Positions 53,601 to 64,000 of a stretch of DNA of 64,000 nucleotides are shown piece by piece (the stretch's first letter is position 1; each line of letters opens with the position of its first letter). The notes beneath the pieces are model-generated. The model made no database searches. It was not told the DNA's origin and saw nothing but the letters and a program-made list of their open reading frames with translations. Both the position numbers and the translations under genes were made by a program. Source of the DNA: Aphelocoma coerulescens (taxonomy: Eukaryota; Chordata; Aves; Passeriformes; Corvidae). Location of the stretch: assembly GCF_041296385.1 (NCBI RefSeq), contig NC_091019.1:9075264-9139263 (forward strand). The letters are read 5' to 3'.

Positions 53601-56600
53601 TGTGACACCAGCCCCAAAGTGTGGGAATTGCACAGGGGCCATTATTAGTCTGCACTGGCCAGATGAAATTATTTCATTGACGTGAATGGCAGAATTGCTT
53701 TAAATGGTAACTAGTGCCAGATCAGCTGTTTTTTTGGTACTACTATTAAAATATTATTTTCCTCCTCACTAGTACAGTATGGGGGTAATTGGATGCATAG
53801 CTGGTTCTCTACAGCATGTGATGTGCTCAGACAATCATTTATAGATGCAGAGAGATGGGAACAAAACATAGGGTGGATGTATGACTACTTGGGAATTCAA
53901 AAATCCTGAAATATTGATTCAGAAAATCAATATAAATTTAAGCTATTTTAAAATAACTTCCCTCACGTTCTACACTATTTCTCAAATGGGAAAACATATT
54001 GATTTCTCTGGCCCAGCCTGCACAAGGTCAGGGTGGCACTTGAGGGGTGGTTGGGCAGGAGCATCCAGCAATGGAGCCATGGCCACCACCACAAAACCCA
54101 TGTGAACATAACCTTAAGCAGGATGAAAGAAATCCCACATTTTCATGTTTGAAGCCCCTGTATTTTTAGGGTTGGATATGACTCAAAGAATACCCAAGTA
54201 AAACCTACCCCTGGCTTTGGCAAGACATTTAGTGGAGCCTTGGTGGTTCAGGACTTGTGCCATTAGAGTATAAATTCATAAACAACATAATATACATTTA
54301 TTTTCTGGACAATGTTTATTTTTCATGTAGTTTATACATCTGAAACATAAATGCTTACAAGGGAGTGTTTTAAACACCTCTTTGTATTTCATTAGTTAAC
54401 TGTTTAATCTGCTATAATTTATTGCAAATTGCAGTTGTACTATATGGCCTCATGGTGCCTTTACTTATTTGAACATAAACACCACTGAAGTCAGCAGGAA
54501 TGCAAAGTTTTTAAATCAAGGGAGCCAAATGCTAGATTTTCAGCAAGGACTTTGCACCAAGGCATTAAACCCCTTATTTTAGACTTTTTTTACATTTCTG
54601 TTTGATGCTTTACCCTGCTACGTGCTCCAAGCAGAATCATTTTCCCTTAAAGGCATGCATAGCTTCTTCCCCCTTGGTTTCTTAATTTGGGTTAGATCCC
54701 GTAATACGAAAAATATACTCAGATATTGCACCTAGAGCCTAAAGAGCTCTTCTGTGAAGGGAATTAAGATCAAAAAGAATGTGGAATTTAAATATTCAAC
54801 ATTTCTTCTTGGATATGAAACAGAAAAATTGTTTTGATGCAAAAGTTCTTGTGACAGAATACGTTACTTAGACTCTGAGACCATATTAGGATAAAATGGC
54901 TTTTTTATATAGGAATTGCACTCCTTCATATGGAAATTATGACATTTTGTCTATTGCCTCTTACTACAAATGTTTAAAGAATCTGCTAAAAATATTCTTT
55001 TAAGAAGCTGTATCAAGATAAAAGAAAGTAAATAAGAGCCAGTAAATTTTCAGGCTTATTTCTGATTAGTTTCTTGATTTAGACCCTGTTAACCACCAGA
55101 AAATCGCACCAAGTACCAGAGTTGTGGAAGCATAACTGACAACAAAGTTTGTTTTGCAGTTTGGCTTTGCTGTGCTTTTGTCAGACCCTCACCCTCACAG
55201 TAAATGAACATTGTGTTAATTCCAGGAACTGATGGGCTTTACAGAGACTCAGGAAAAAAGGCTCAGCCTGAATGCTAACACAAATGAAAGACAAGCAGAT
55301 GAAATACACATTCTCATTGTCTGACAAACTGGTACTAAACCTCCATCTAAATTTAGCTGATTGATTTTTAACTAACCATTAATCTTTACTAATACAACAC
55401 AAAATGCATGGATTTCGAAGGCGGTGGACAGCTTCTCTCATCAAGGCTTCAGATAAAGCCGGGCAGGACATGCTTGCAGAAGGCTGAGGGATTGCCAAAC
55501 TAGCTTGCTGGGACAGTAGACCTTTCACCCTGTGCTCTTCCACACTGGGCAAGACTCATGGCTATTTCTATTCCATCCAAGCACGGCTCCCCTAATGTGG
55601 GCCAGCCTGGGCCTGCCAGGACTCCAGCACTATCCACCACTTCTGGTTGCCCTTCACCTTGGGGTGCTCACACACCTTCTCAGTGGTAGAGGCCCCATGG
55701 GGGTCCACAGGAGCCATGCGGGGCTTCCCTGCAGGGAAGTTCTGATGCTAATTAGAGCCCCAGGCAGCTGTCACACAATGGCCTCTGGTGGCTAAGGAGG
55801 TGAGTCAGTACACTGTTTTGGTCCTACCCTTTGGTCCTACCCTTTGGTCCTACCTTGGACAGGCTAACAGATCCAAAAGAAAAGAATTTGGAAAGGTCCA
55901 TCATCTTTGGCTTTTCTCCTGGCCTGAAGTGTATGCCTCACGTTAGTCTGAATTTCTTCCCTGTTTTGTCTGGAAAATCCCTACAAAAATGAATAGGAAA
56001 TTCTGGCCCTTTCAAATTAACTTTCTAGGTTTGTCTTTTTAAGGACTTAGCCTCTTGTCAGATGTTTTGGCTTCCTTAAAATCTGGGAGCCAGCAGAATT
56101 TTCTTTAGGGATTGCTGCAGAAATACTTCGATGGGAAAGTAGATGATAAAAATAACTATTTGGTATCAAAGGCAGTAAAAGCTATTAAAGGAATTAAAAG
56201 CTCTTCTTAACTCAGAGACATTTGGGTCTTTAAAAGAGTTCAGAAAAAGAGGTGAGAAAAGCAGTGGGTATACAGGGCTATGACCATGGTTGGGCAGCTG
56301 AGTCTAGGTGAAGGATTTGGGAAGAGGAAAACAGGTGGTGGGCAGAAAAAGCATGAGAATCAGATCTGCCTGGGGAATAAGAGGTGGATAGAGTGACTGA
56401 CTGCTGATGTAGGAGCAAATGCCACACAGAAAGAAAAGAGGTGAATCCATGATTAAACCTCTACTTCCTGCCACCACCAGGACCTTTGTGAAAGACTTAT
56501 GCACAACAATTAACCCCCCCCCAAAAACCAAAACTAGGGAAAAATCCTAGAATTAAGTACTTGTTCCCTCAGAAGAGGATGAAAACAAAACATGTGACAG

Positions 56601-59600
56601 AGGTTAGTCATGTCACTTAGAAAGGTGTTCAAAAACCAAGATGAATGATGAGTGTGGTGCAAGAACTTAAAATATCTTAGTCGATAAACCAAATTTGGGA
56701 CACAAAAAGAGATTCATATGGAAAATCCTGTAAGAGTCACTCCTTCTGTTGATGACTCTATGACCAATAGACACATTAGGGTTTTTTTCTCTCTGATGCA
56801 ATAAATTTTTGGCAATAGAAAAAAGGGTATCACACTTCAGGCTACAGCAAAAGACAGTAGCAAAATACATTTGAGATGTATCATCATCCACTGGAAAATT
56901 TCAAACCTAGAATTTAGCCTCATTTATAAACTAATAAATCTTTTTGTTTTCCTGGTCAATACTATTTTATCAGCTATCTGTTTTCAAAATTCAGCCACAT
57001 ATTCTCTCAGATGGTTTTATAGACTTTTGGCAGGTGTGAGTGAACATGTATTTGACAGAGCAAACCAACACATGAGCAGCTCCAGTCTCTTGACTTCTGC
57101 TCATGTCTCTCACTTCATCCCATTCTCAGCAGAGTTGGTTGGGTTTCAAAAGGTATTCACTGTTAGAAATCAGCTGCCTTTTTTTTTTTTTTCCTTTAGT
57201 AACTACCTGTTTTCCTGAAATCCATTACATCCATTGTCTTTTCATTATATAATTTGGGTTTGAATCTGAATATTTTATCAAATGTCATTGTTAGACTATT
57301 GATGATAGCTTTAGAGGGAAGTACTGAAAACCTCTTTGAACAACATAGAACTGAGTTTGTGTTGAAAATACTAGAAAAAAACTAATTTTAAAATGTCAAA
57401 TATTTTCCCAACTCTGTCCGCCTTAACAATGTGTGGCCTTTTCTGATTCCTGACAGAAAATCTGAATGGGAACTAAGCGACAGATAGAAAACTACTTGTG
57501 GGCCACCACGCAACCTCCTTCTATTGCTGTTGTTTCAAGGGGTGAAACATGTAAAAGAATAAAGAAACCTGAATGCAGGATCAGGGCTGAAGTCAATATT
57601 TTGACATTTCCATAGCTGTACAGGTTTAGTGTCTCTAATATTAGAATAAAACACTGCAAGAGTTAGTATGTTAAGCTCTACTGTTATGTCTTGTCTTAGA
57701 CTTGAGCAGTAACCATCTAAACAGTCTCCAGCATTCTCTTTCCATTCAGAAATGTTTCTTAAAAACATATCCTTCAGATAAAGAACTACAAACTTTGTGG
57801 TAGGGTTTTGCTTTTCCTTTTTAAATTTATGGTATATTTCACCTTATTCAGTGCTCAGAAGGGAGCTTGGTAACATCTCTGTATTGCTGATGAACAAATG
57901 GAGGTAAAAGAGTTGGGAAGATCTGTCACACAACACCCAACCTGCATAGGAACTAGGCTTTACTGTGGGTTATCAATGGAACTAGCCTCACTGGTCTTCC
58001 CTCCTATCTGCCTTTAAAAAACACATACACAGAAAGTGAACCCCCAGACACTGCCCATGTGCTTCTACTCTTTCGAAACAGGTGAGAAAAAGGTTAATGC
58101 TGAAGCCTTCCCACTGCCAGGGTCCCTTCCTCCTCAGCGGGCCTCACCTTTTTTTTTAACTGCTTCAATTTTTATTTTACCAATTGTATAATAATGGAGT
58201 CTAGTGAGAAGCTTGTGGCCCCATAAACTTTGGACATAATTTTAACTGTGTCAGCTTTAAAAAGTCAGTATCTGCCTCATCAAAGGGCAATCATGTCCAA
58301 TGTGGGTGTCTCTGTCAATTGTGTTTTGAACTGCAGCAATAATCCAACTAAACCATGCGAAGAGCTTTTCTACACCCACATTTCTTAATTATCATCATGA
58401 GACTGAGGTAGCTGAGACCAGATCTATAATGTTTTCTGGATGTCAAAATGCCCACACACCTTCTGTAATCCTTGTGCTACCAACCCCCTTTCATATTGCT
58501 TTTAGCTGGTCCATCTAATTATCTACTACCATAACTTTTTACTGCATTATTCCTAAATCCCACAAAGGCTCTGTTTAAGAAAAAAGAAACAACTGGTCTG
58601 ATGAGACCTCTTTAACTGAACAATTCTATAAACATTCTAGCGGATGATAAACTCCTCCTCACCCCTTTCAGAAATGAACCATTTTTTTACAGTCAGGTAA
58701 GACCTAGGGCCTTAAAAGTCTCTGCATACATTGCATCCATAAACAATGCAATTTCTTGGGAGCTTTGGGGTCCACTGTCCATCTGGAGAATAACTAAATT
58801 CATTATTTTCACATGTGCTATAGTTAATAAGGATGTGGAATGTGAAAGTAGCGAAAATGTTATGACTTAATGAACATATTGCATAATCATTCTTGCCAAA
58901 TGTCAAAATAAATTGGAGGCCACAGTGTATGGTTTATGCTTATTAAATTGGGGGTTTGTGTGCTATTTTGGGATGGGGAAGAAAAAAAAAAAAGACAGAC
59001 CAAACCATGAAAAGGCAGGGGGAAGAGAAAATATACACTTGGCCACTTATGGCAAGACCTTGGTCCATTACAGTCCCACCACTAGTGCTCCCCACAAGAG
59101 ACAATACAACAGCCTGTGACTGTGGGGAAACCACTTACTGAAAGCAGAATTGGCTCTGTGGCAATGTACTGGCCCCAAGGCTCTTCACTAGATAAGGAGG
59201 GGAAAGGGCCAAGCCCCCACAGCCCAGTTTATTCCACAGACCAGACATGGCTAGTCCCTGCCTCTTTGGGAAGCAAAAATCTGTGCCAGGGGTGAAAATG
59301 CGTCACATCCATTAGCAATTTCAAAAGACTTTTTCCATCAGGGGACTATGAATTTTCACTCTGCCATGAAGTTCAAATGACAACAGGAATAACACGACTG
59401 GAACCAGATGCACTTTTTCTGGACACTCCTGTGAAATGTCTGTTCATTTCCACAGGTATCCCATTGATTCCACTTTTGGCATAGAGGTACTGAGAAAAGC
59501 AGGTTTTGCCTATATTGCAGAGAGTTTTCTGTTTGTCCAAGTGATGAGTAGCTTGAAAGGTGTAAGTTTAGAATATCTACACAGCTGAGGACCTGATCCT

Positions 59601-62280
59601 TTGAACACCAAAGCGTGTCACAGCTATTTTTCCCTTGAGATTGCCTCAGGAAAAGACCAATTAGGATCACATGGTAAGTAAAATTATTCCCATACTTACA
59701 TGGTTAGGAAAATAGGTCTCTCCAACTGCATATTCAAAAGGAGATCAAAGCAATATTGTTCTTTTGCAGTTAGAGTTTGACTTATTTATGGTTTCCCCCA
59801 TTACGTGCATGTTCCAGCAGCACCAAGAGGCCACAGGCATGTGCTTCTTATTTCACCTCTACATCTAGTAATGGGAGTGCCATGAAAGTGACTGTATTTC
59901 TTGCTGCCTGCATGAAATGTGTAGATACATATATGTGGCTTTCATTTATTTTGTTTCACGACACAAGGAGGGGGGAAAAATCCTTTTCATACACCTACAT
60001 GTATCACAAAGCAACTAAGAATAGAAGCAATATTGAGACAGATGGAAATGTTAATGGTGACAGCTCACAAGCAAGAATCACACATTTGTGAAATAATGAA
60101 ATGGGTGGGCAGTTGTTATATGAACTCCATGTCAGTTGGTATGTTTTCCTGGCTATAATTTTGCAAAAGCATGTCTCAGAGATATTTTCAGTTCATGGGA
60201 GAAGTCAGTGCCCTACCCTACACCTTGCTCACATGTGGGTGTAGGAATTCACCAAAGGTGACGAGCAGCTTGCAAGTGAACCTGCTCATTACGTGCCTTG
60301 GGGGCTGCAGGATGTCCCCTGACCTTTCCCTGCCAGGGCACTTTACTATTCCTAACAATGTGGTGGAAGAGATGCAGAAAGGAAGCATAAAAATATTTGG
60401 AAACCCAAACATGAGAGAAACATGGAATACTCACACGTGTTTCAAAATCTTACTTCCAGGCATACAAGCATTACCTTTTCTTTTGCATTTCATCTGCCCA
60501 TATTCTGTAGTCCTTATTATTAGCTGGACTTGCTGACCACAAATGAAAACGAGCATTACAAAACCACTCCTGCATTTCTCCTTTCTTTCTAGTTCTTCAT
60601 GCCCCAAAAGCCATCAAATCCATTTTAAGGACCACTTTCACAAGCCTGTTTTTGCTAGCCCCAGTTTCTTAGCCCCAATCTAATGTTAGCTCAAAGGGGA
60701 GGGAGCCGTGAAAGTGTCTATTCATACGTAATTTACCTTGCACTACCTGTCTCATTCCCAAGGTCTAGGGAATCTACTCATTTTCAACAACTTTGATAGA
60801 TACTGTTTCTTGCAGATGCTGTTTACTGCAGTTGATGTTACTATTTTTTGCCAGAGGAATGAACTAGTTCTCCTGAAATCTTATGGATGCTCTCTTTGTT
60901 TGTGTATCTGATTAAAAAAATTCTAGCAGCTACATCTTCAAGTGCTTAGTGGTGATTTACTACAATGATTCATGGTAAGACTTACAGCTCCGAGGAAAAT
61001 CTGTCCCTTGGGATTTATCCACCTTTACAGAATTTCTCATGGCAGGGCAACCATATGCCACTGTATTTAGGAAGCAACTTATGGTTACTGAAGGGGAGCC
61101 AGTCTGCATTTTCTTAGTGCATTTCTAAAAGCTCAACAGCATTAATGTGATAAAGGAAAAAGAAAAGGACTTGCCAAATGTATGCATCCAGCCACCTTAG
61201 ATTAATGAAATGCTAGACATTAATCCACCAGCATACATGCCTGTGAATGCTGGCCACTAAAAATAAATAGTGAGAAATATCAGACCATTTGAAATAGGAA
61301 ATTTTTGATCAATCCTGAAAATCAAAAGGTTATCCAAATGGTGAGCTGCTGAGAATGGCAAAGTTGCATGGAGATAATGCCTGTGTCAAATACCATATTA
61401 TAAAAACCATCTGCTGGACACAGACACCTGACAGACACCAAACCACTGAAGACAACACTCATGGTACCAGGTAAAATAAAACCTAAAAAAAAAAAAAAAA
61501 AGAGGAAAGAAAGGCTGCCATGCCAAAACTTTGGAGGATGAAGAGATATTCAGAGATATTCAAAGAAGATCAGAAATTTTACAGTATCATAACTGTAAGA
61601 GATGAAAGGTGGCGATGAACCACCACCAAAGCAGTGACAGCTCGTGGAGAAACAGTAGATACTAAAATCAATAAAGCTACTTGCAAATTAAGGTATGAGT
61701 CACCATAATGGGACCAAATATGGCCCATGTCATTTGTTAGCAGCCGTCCATCCCATGCGTCTCTGCAGAGAATGATTAGAATTCAACAGAAACATGGCAA
61801 CAGAGGCAGAAAGGGAAATGTTGGGAGTTTTTAAAGACTTGGTAAGAAAGTAATGGGTGCAAACTCAAAATACAGAATATATATACAAAATTATGCATGA
61901 AGTGGAAAATTCATATAACTAGAAACTCCTTGACAACCTCCTAGATAACAGAAAAACTTATTTTGGGAAGTGGATAGATTTTTAGTAGGGCTCATCAACC
62001 TCTAGTTCACAGTGGATGTACCGAAATATTAGCTCTACTGCATAAATTTTTCCTAAGTGAAAAAAGGTCAGAGGACGTTTCATTATGAATTTAATGAAAC
62101 CAATACTGCAAATCATGAGTGTTTGAGTTTCACCCAGCCCGCTGACGACGGATGCTGCTGAGACCTGGCTCTTCCCGGGCTCCTCTCTCCTCGCCTTACA
62201 GCTGCTAAGAACTGCCTCATATGGCACCCTGACAGGTATCCCCAGCAAACGCAAGTTCTCCAAGTGGAAATGAAAAATCC
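47621..62280 (-). other. BDNF: BDNF intron between distal and proximal promoter clusters; no gene seen
   Basis: About 14.7 kb of AT-rich DNA. All open frames are short and unrecognised. Small features are a CA-rich stretch (51430-51449), three copies of a 13-mer (55818-55856) and a T13 run near 57180. An A17 run near 61484-61501 sits by the near-duplicate GAGATATTCA pair at 61544-61562. Distances to the flanking CpG islands resemble the mammalian exon III-exon IV interval. Confidence 0.7.
55818..55856 (+). repeat. Triplicated 13-mer (TTGGTCCTACCCT)
   Basis: Three head-to-tail copies, the third with one change near its end. A recent short tandem expansion in the intron. Confidence 0.95.
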
Positions 62281-62546
62281 ACGAAGGGATCCTGCCCGCT
62301 CCCTTCCCCGGCCGGCCTGGGGGCTGGGGGGTAAAGGAGGGCGGCGCTAAGTCAAGGCCGCCTGTAGTGCATCTCCCGGAGAGGAGAACGGCTGCTTTCC
62401 TTTAACGATAAAAACCCCAAAGCTAGCCACCCCAAACAGATACGACCGCAGCAGAGGCGACAGGTGACCGACTTTCCTGCGAGCCCCGCGCCGGCGCCCC
62501 TCCGGTGCCGTCCTGCACCACCTCCATTTTGGCTGTGCGCGCGGCG

Positions 62547-62579
62547 CCGGTGTCCGGTCCGGCTCGGTGCTGCGATGCC
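62547..62579 (-). promoter_or_regulatory. BDNF: RE1/NRSF-like split half-sites
   Basis: The minus strand reads CGCAGCACC, then ten bases, then GGACACCGGCGCC. These resemble the left (TTCAGCACC) and right (GGACAGCGCC) halves of an RE1 with wide spacing. Mammalian BDNF has an RE1 at exon II, so the location is right, but both halves are imperfect. Confidence 0.3.
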
Positions 62580-62696
62580 GTCCGGGGGCTGCTGACGAGG
62601 AGCAGAGGGGGCGGGAGAGGGACGGCATCCCCGGCTCCCCCATCCCCGAGGCACCGCGCCCCCATTTCCGCAGGACGGTGCCTCCTGGGGGAGGCG

Positions 62697-62710
62697 GTCG
62701 CCGTAGCAAC
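62697..62710 (+). promoter_or_regulatory. RFX X-box
   Basis: GTCGCCGTAGCAAC fits the X-box rule GTNRCC-N2-RGYAAC at every constrained position. RFX factors bind such sites at neuronal and ciliary promoters. It lies inside the distal CpG island, where X-boxes are usually functional, but no assay is implied. Confidence 0.55.
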
Positions 62711-63308
62711 CACGGTGGGGAGGGGGGGAGGGAACACAGGGGGACGCCGGCGGGGGGAGGCCGGCCCGGCCCGGCCCGGCAGGGCGCGCGGTGCTCTGCG
62801 CGGGGCTCTGCGCGGCGTCTCCGCCCTGCTGCGCGGTGGGGACGCCGGCCCGTCCCCCGCGGCGGGGCCAGCCTCCCGCCTGCCGGGGGTTCCCTATTCA
62901 GCGGCGCTACGTGCGAGCCGAAGCGGGAGCCCGGCGGGAGGCGGGGGCGGTGGGGCCCCGGGATCCGCCCTCTCTCCCGGCGGGGCCCCGGCACCGCAGC
63001 GGGGCTGGCCGCGGGGCGCCGCCGGCTCTGCCGCAGGGAGGGCCTGTCGCCCCCGCGGCGTGGCTGTGGTGGGGGGCTCGGCCGGCCTCCCCTCGGATCC
63101 GCCGGGACGGGGAGGAGGGGTGTCTCCCCGTGGCCGGGATTCCCCGGGTGGAGGAGCGCAGTCTGTTTGGAACGGGGCGGCGGGGACAGCGCAGCTCCGT
63201 GTGGACTCTCCTTCGCAGGAACTCACTCCCCCCAGCAGCGCGTGGAGCGGGGGAGGGGGGTGGTGCACAGCCTCCGTGCAGAGGAGGAGACCCCCAGAGC
63301 CTCTCTAC

Positions 63309-63345
63309 CTGCGAGCACTGCTGCTACCGCCGCTGCTCCGCCAAA
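63309..63345 (-). other. BDNF: Candidate distal BDNF leader exon with donor
   Basis: The minus strand reads GTGCTCGCAG followed by GTAGAGAGG, a good CAG|GTAGAG donor with the exon ending at 63309. The AT-rich MEF2/TATA-like CTAAAAATAA lies about 55-65 bases upstream. It could be one of exons I-III. The start is a guess and no homology was recognised. Confidence 0.3.
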
Positions 63346-63363
63346 CTGCTGACTTTCCAGAGC

Positions 63364-63373
63364 TTATTTTTAG
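63364..63373 (-). promoter_or_regulatory. BDNF: MEF2-type site in a CpG island edge
   Basis: The minus strand CTAAAAATAA is a perfect match to YTAWWWWTAR. A second AT-rich element CTAATAATATTTAG sits just upstream (63395-63382). MEF2 is a known activity-dependent regulator of BDNF promoters, and the element could also serve as a TATA box for the candidate exon downstream. Confidence 0.45.
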
Positions 63374-63531
63374 CCCGGAGACTAAATATTATTAGCTACA
63401 TTTCTACGTAGGAAGAATCGGAAGCGCGGGGAGGGGTGGGGGGAGGCACTAGAGATAGGGAGGGAGATGAGCAGAAAGCTTATCCGAATGATCTCCAGTT
63501 GGGGGGGCTGCGTTTGGGTTTCAGGCTTGCC

Positions 63532-63572
63532 AAACACACACACGCACGCACGCACGCACACGCACACACACC
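63532..63572 (+). repeat. CA/CGCA microsatellite
   Basis: About 40 bases of CACACA, then CGCA tetramers, then CACACA, at the upstream edge of the distal promoter cluster. It is likely to be length-variable and could adopt Z-DNA. Confidence 0.95.
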
Positions 63573-63654
63573 ATTAATTATAGCAAAGTAGATGCGGATA
63601 TTGGATCATCAGCAATACATGCACGGCTCTCCCTTTGAGCCGTAGGTTGCGTAC

Positions 63655-63935
63655 ACAGAGGGGTCAGTTAATCTCCGTGTAGGTAAAGATCAGCTGCGTC
63701 CCTTTATCTATGAAAGATCAGTCGTGCACAGTGCCAGCTAGAGCTCAGCTGCATTTCTTTAGCTGTGCAAAATCAACTTGCATCGTTAGCCAGGAAAAAA
63801 AATCCGTCGCATCTGCTTCTCTAGGTAAAGATCAGTTGCATCTCTGCCCAAAGCATGCACACACACATAGACGAGATTCCCAGGTTAAATCAGGCACAAC
63901 TTAACTCGTAGTTAAATCTCATCTAGCTTTTCCTT
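63655..63935 (+). repeat. Degenerate ~28-30-bp tandem repeat array
   Basis: Units begin near 63658, 63681, 63711, 63741, 63766, 63796, 63823, 63880 and 63908. The best-preserved are AGGTAAAGATCAGCTGCGTC (63681) and AGGTAAAGATCAGTTGCATC (63823). Others keep an AAATC/AGATCA core followed by a GC(A/G)TC-type segment and often TTTAGCT. The array is old and imperfect. Several units carry a CAGCTG-like E-box. Confidence 0.6.
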
Positions 63936-64000
63936 CCTTCCCTAGCCCTCACATACACCAAGCAGCCAACAAGGTAACAAAACTAGGCAAAGACCAGGCA

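Larger units (their letters stand above)
62280..63360. promoter_or_regulatory. BDNF: CpG island, distal BDNF promoter cluster (exons I-III expected)
   Basis: Strong CpG island about 15 kb upstream of exon IV, at the place of the mammalian exon I-III cluster. I could not recognise individual exons. Long GC-driven open frames on both strands (for example 62505-63395 plus, 296 codons) are not accepted as genes. Regulatory motifs seen are an RFX X-box (62697-62710), separated RE1/NRSF half-sites (about 62547-62579), a YY1-like CCAAAATGG on the minus strand (62532-62524), and a MEF2-type site at the upstream edge (63364-63373). Confidence 0.75.

Noticed and set aside
62505..63395. 296-codon plus-strand frame and overlapping frames in the distal CpG island
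   Set aside because: Low-complexity Gly/Arg/Pro/Ala content, with several overlapping frames on both strands; a GC artefact with no recognisable domain.
63655..63935. CRISPR-like array of ~28-bp repeats
   Set aside because: Units are contiguous and diverged without unique spacers, and the context is a vertebrate promoter; it is a decayed minisatellite.

Overview
The window looks like vertebrate nuclear DNA, most probably from a bird. The coding exon encodes a BDNF precursor very close to the avian form. There is a CR1 LINE 3' end, and LTR retroelements of a kind common in birds. Two sharp CpG islands sit in an AT-rich, gene-poor background. I cannot name the species from the sequence alone.

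The only protein-coding gene I can support is BDNF (brain-derived neurotrophic factor), read on the minus strand, so transcription runs from high to low coordinates. The whole preproprotein lies in one exon, as in all tetrapods (CDS 28180-28920, splice acceptor at 28941/28942). A long 3' UTR follows, down to about 24.8-24.9 kb. Its first 480 bases and last 200 bases match the mammalian BDNF 3' UTR closely as I remember it, and it carries proximal and distal poly(A) signals. About 18 kb upstream a CpG island (45.7-47.3 kb) holds the proximal promoter cluster. A recognisable exon IV lies at about 47.26-47.5 kb, a likely exon V-type leader has its donor at 46420, and a weaker exon VI-type candidate has its donor at 45625. 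A further 15 kb upstream a second CpG island (62.3-63.4 kb) is where the distal exon I-III promoter cluster is expected. I could not identify those exons one by one, and exon I may lie past the right edge. The spacing (distal cluster, about 15-16 kb, exon IV-VI cluster, about 18 kb, coding exon) matches the mammalian plan.

Left end: positions 1-2395 are the 5' part of a minus-strand endogenous retrovirus (LTR, primer-binding site, broken gag-like frame) that runs off the window. A solo LTR on the plus strand ends at 4969. From 4970 to 24.78 kb is intergenic sequence downstream of BDNF with only small simple repeats. The two introns (28.9-45.6 kb and 47.5-62.3 kb) have no supportable genes. 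The far right (63.53-63.95 kb) has a CA/CGCA microsatellite followed by a decayed array of roughly 28-30-bp units.

No CRISPR array, rRNA or tRNA gene, or novel multigene system was found. The most useful second-look items are the altered BDNF regulatory sites (CRE position at promoter IV, lost exon IV upstream ATG, moved proximal poly(A) signal, CR1 inside the 3' UTR), an RFX X-box and RE1-like half-sites in the distal island, the degenerate minisatellite beside it, and a 16-bp stem across the retroviral LTR/PBS junction. Comparisons with mammalian BDNF rest on memory, not on an alignment.
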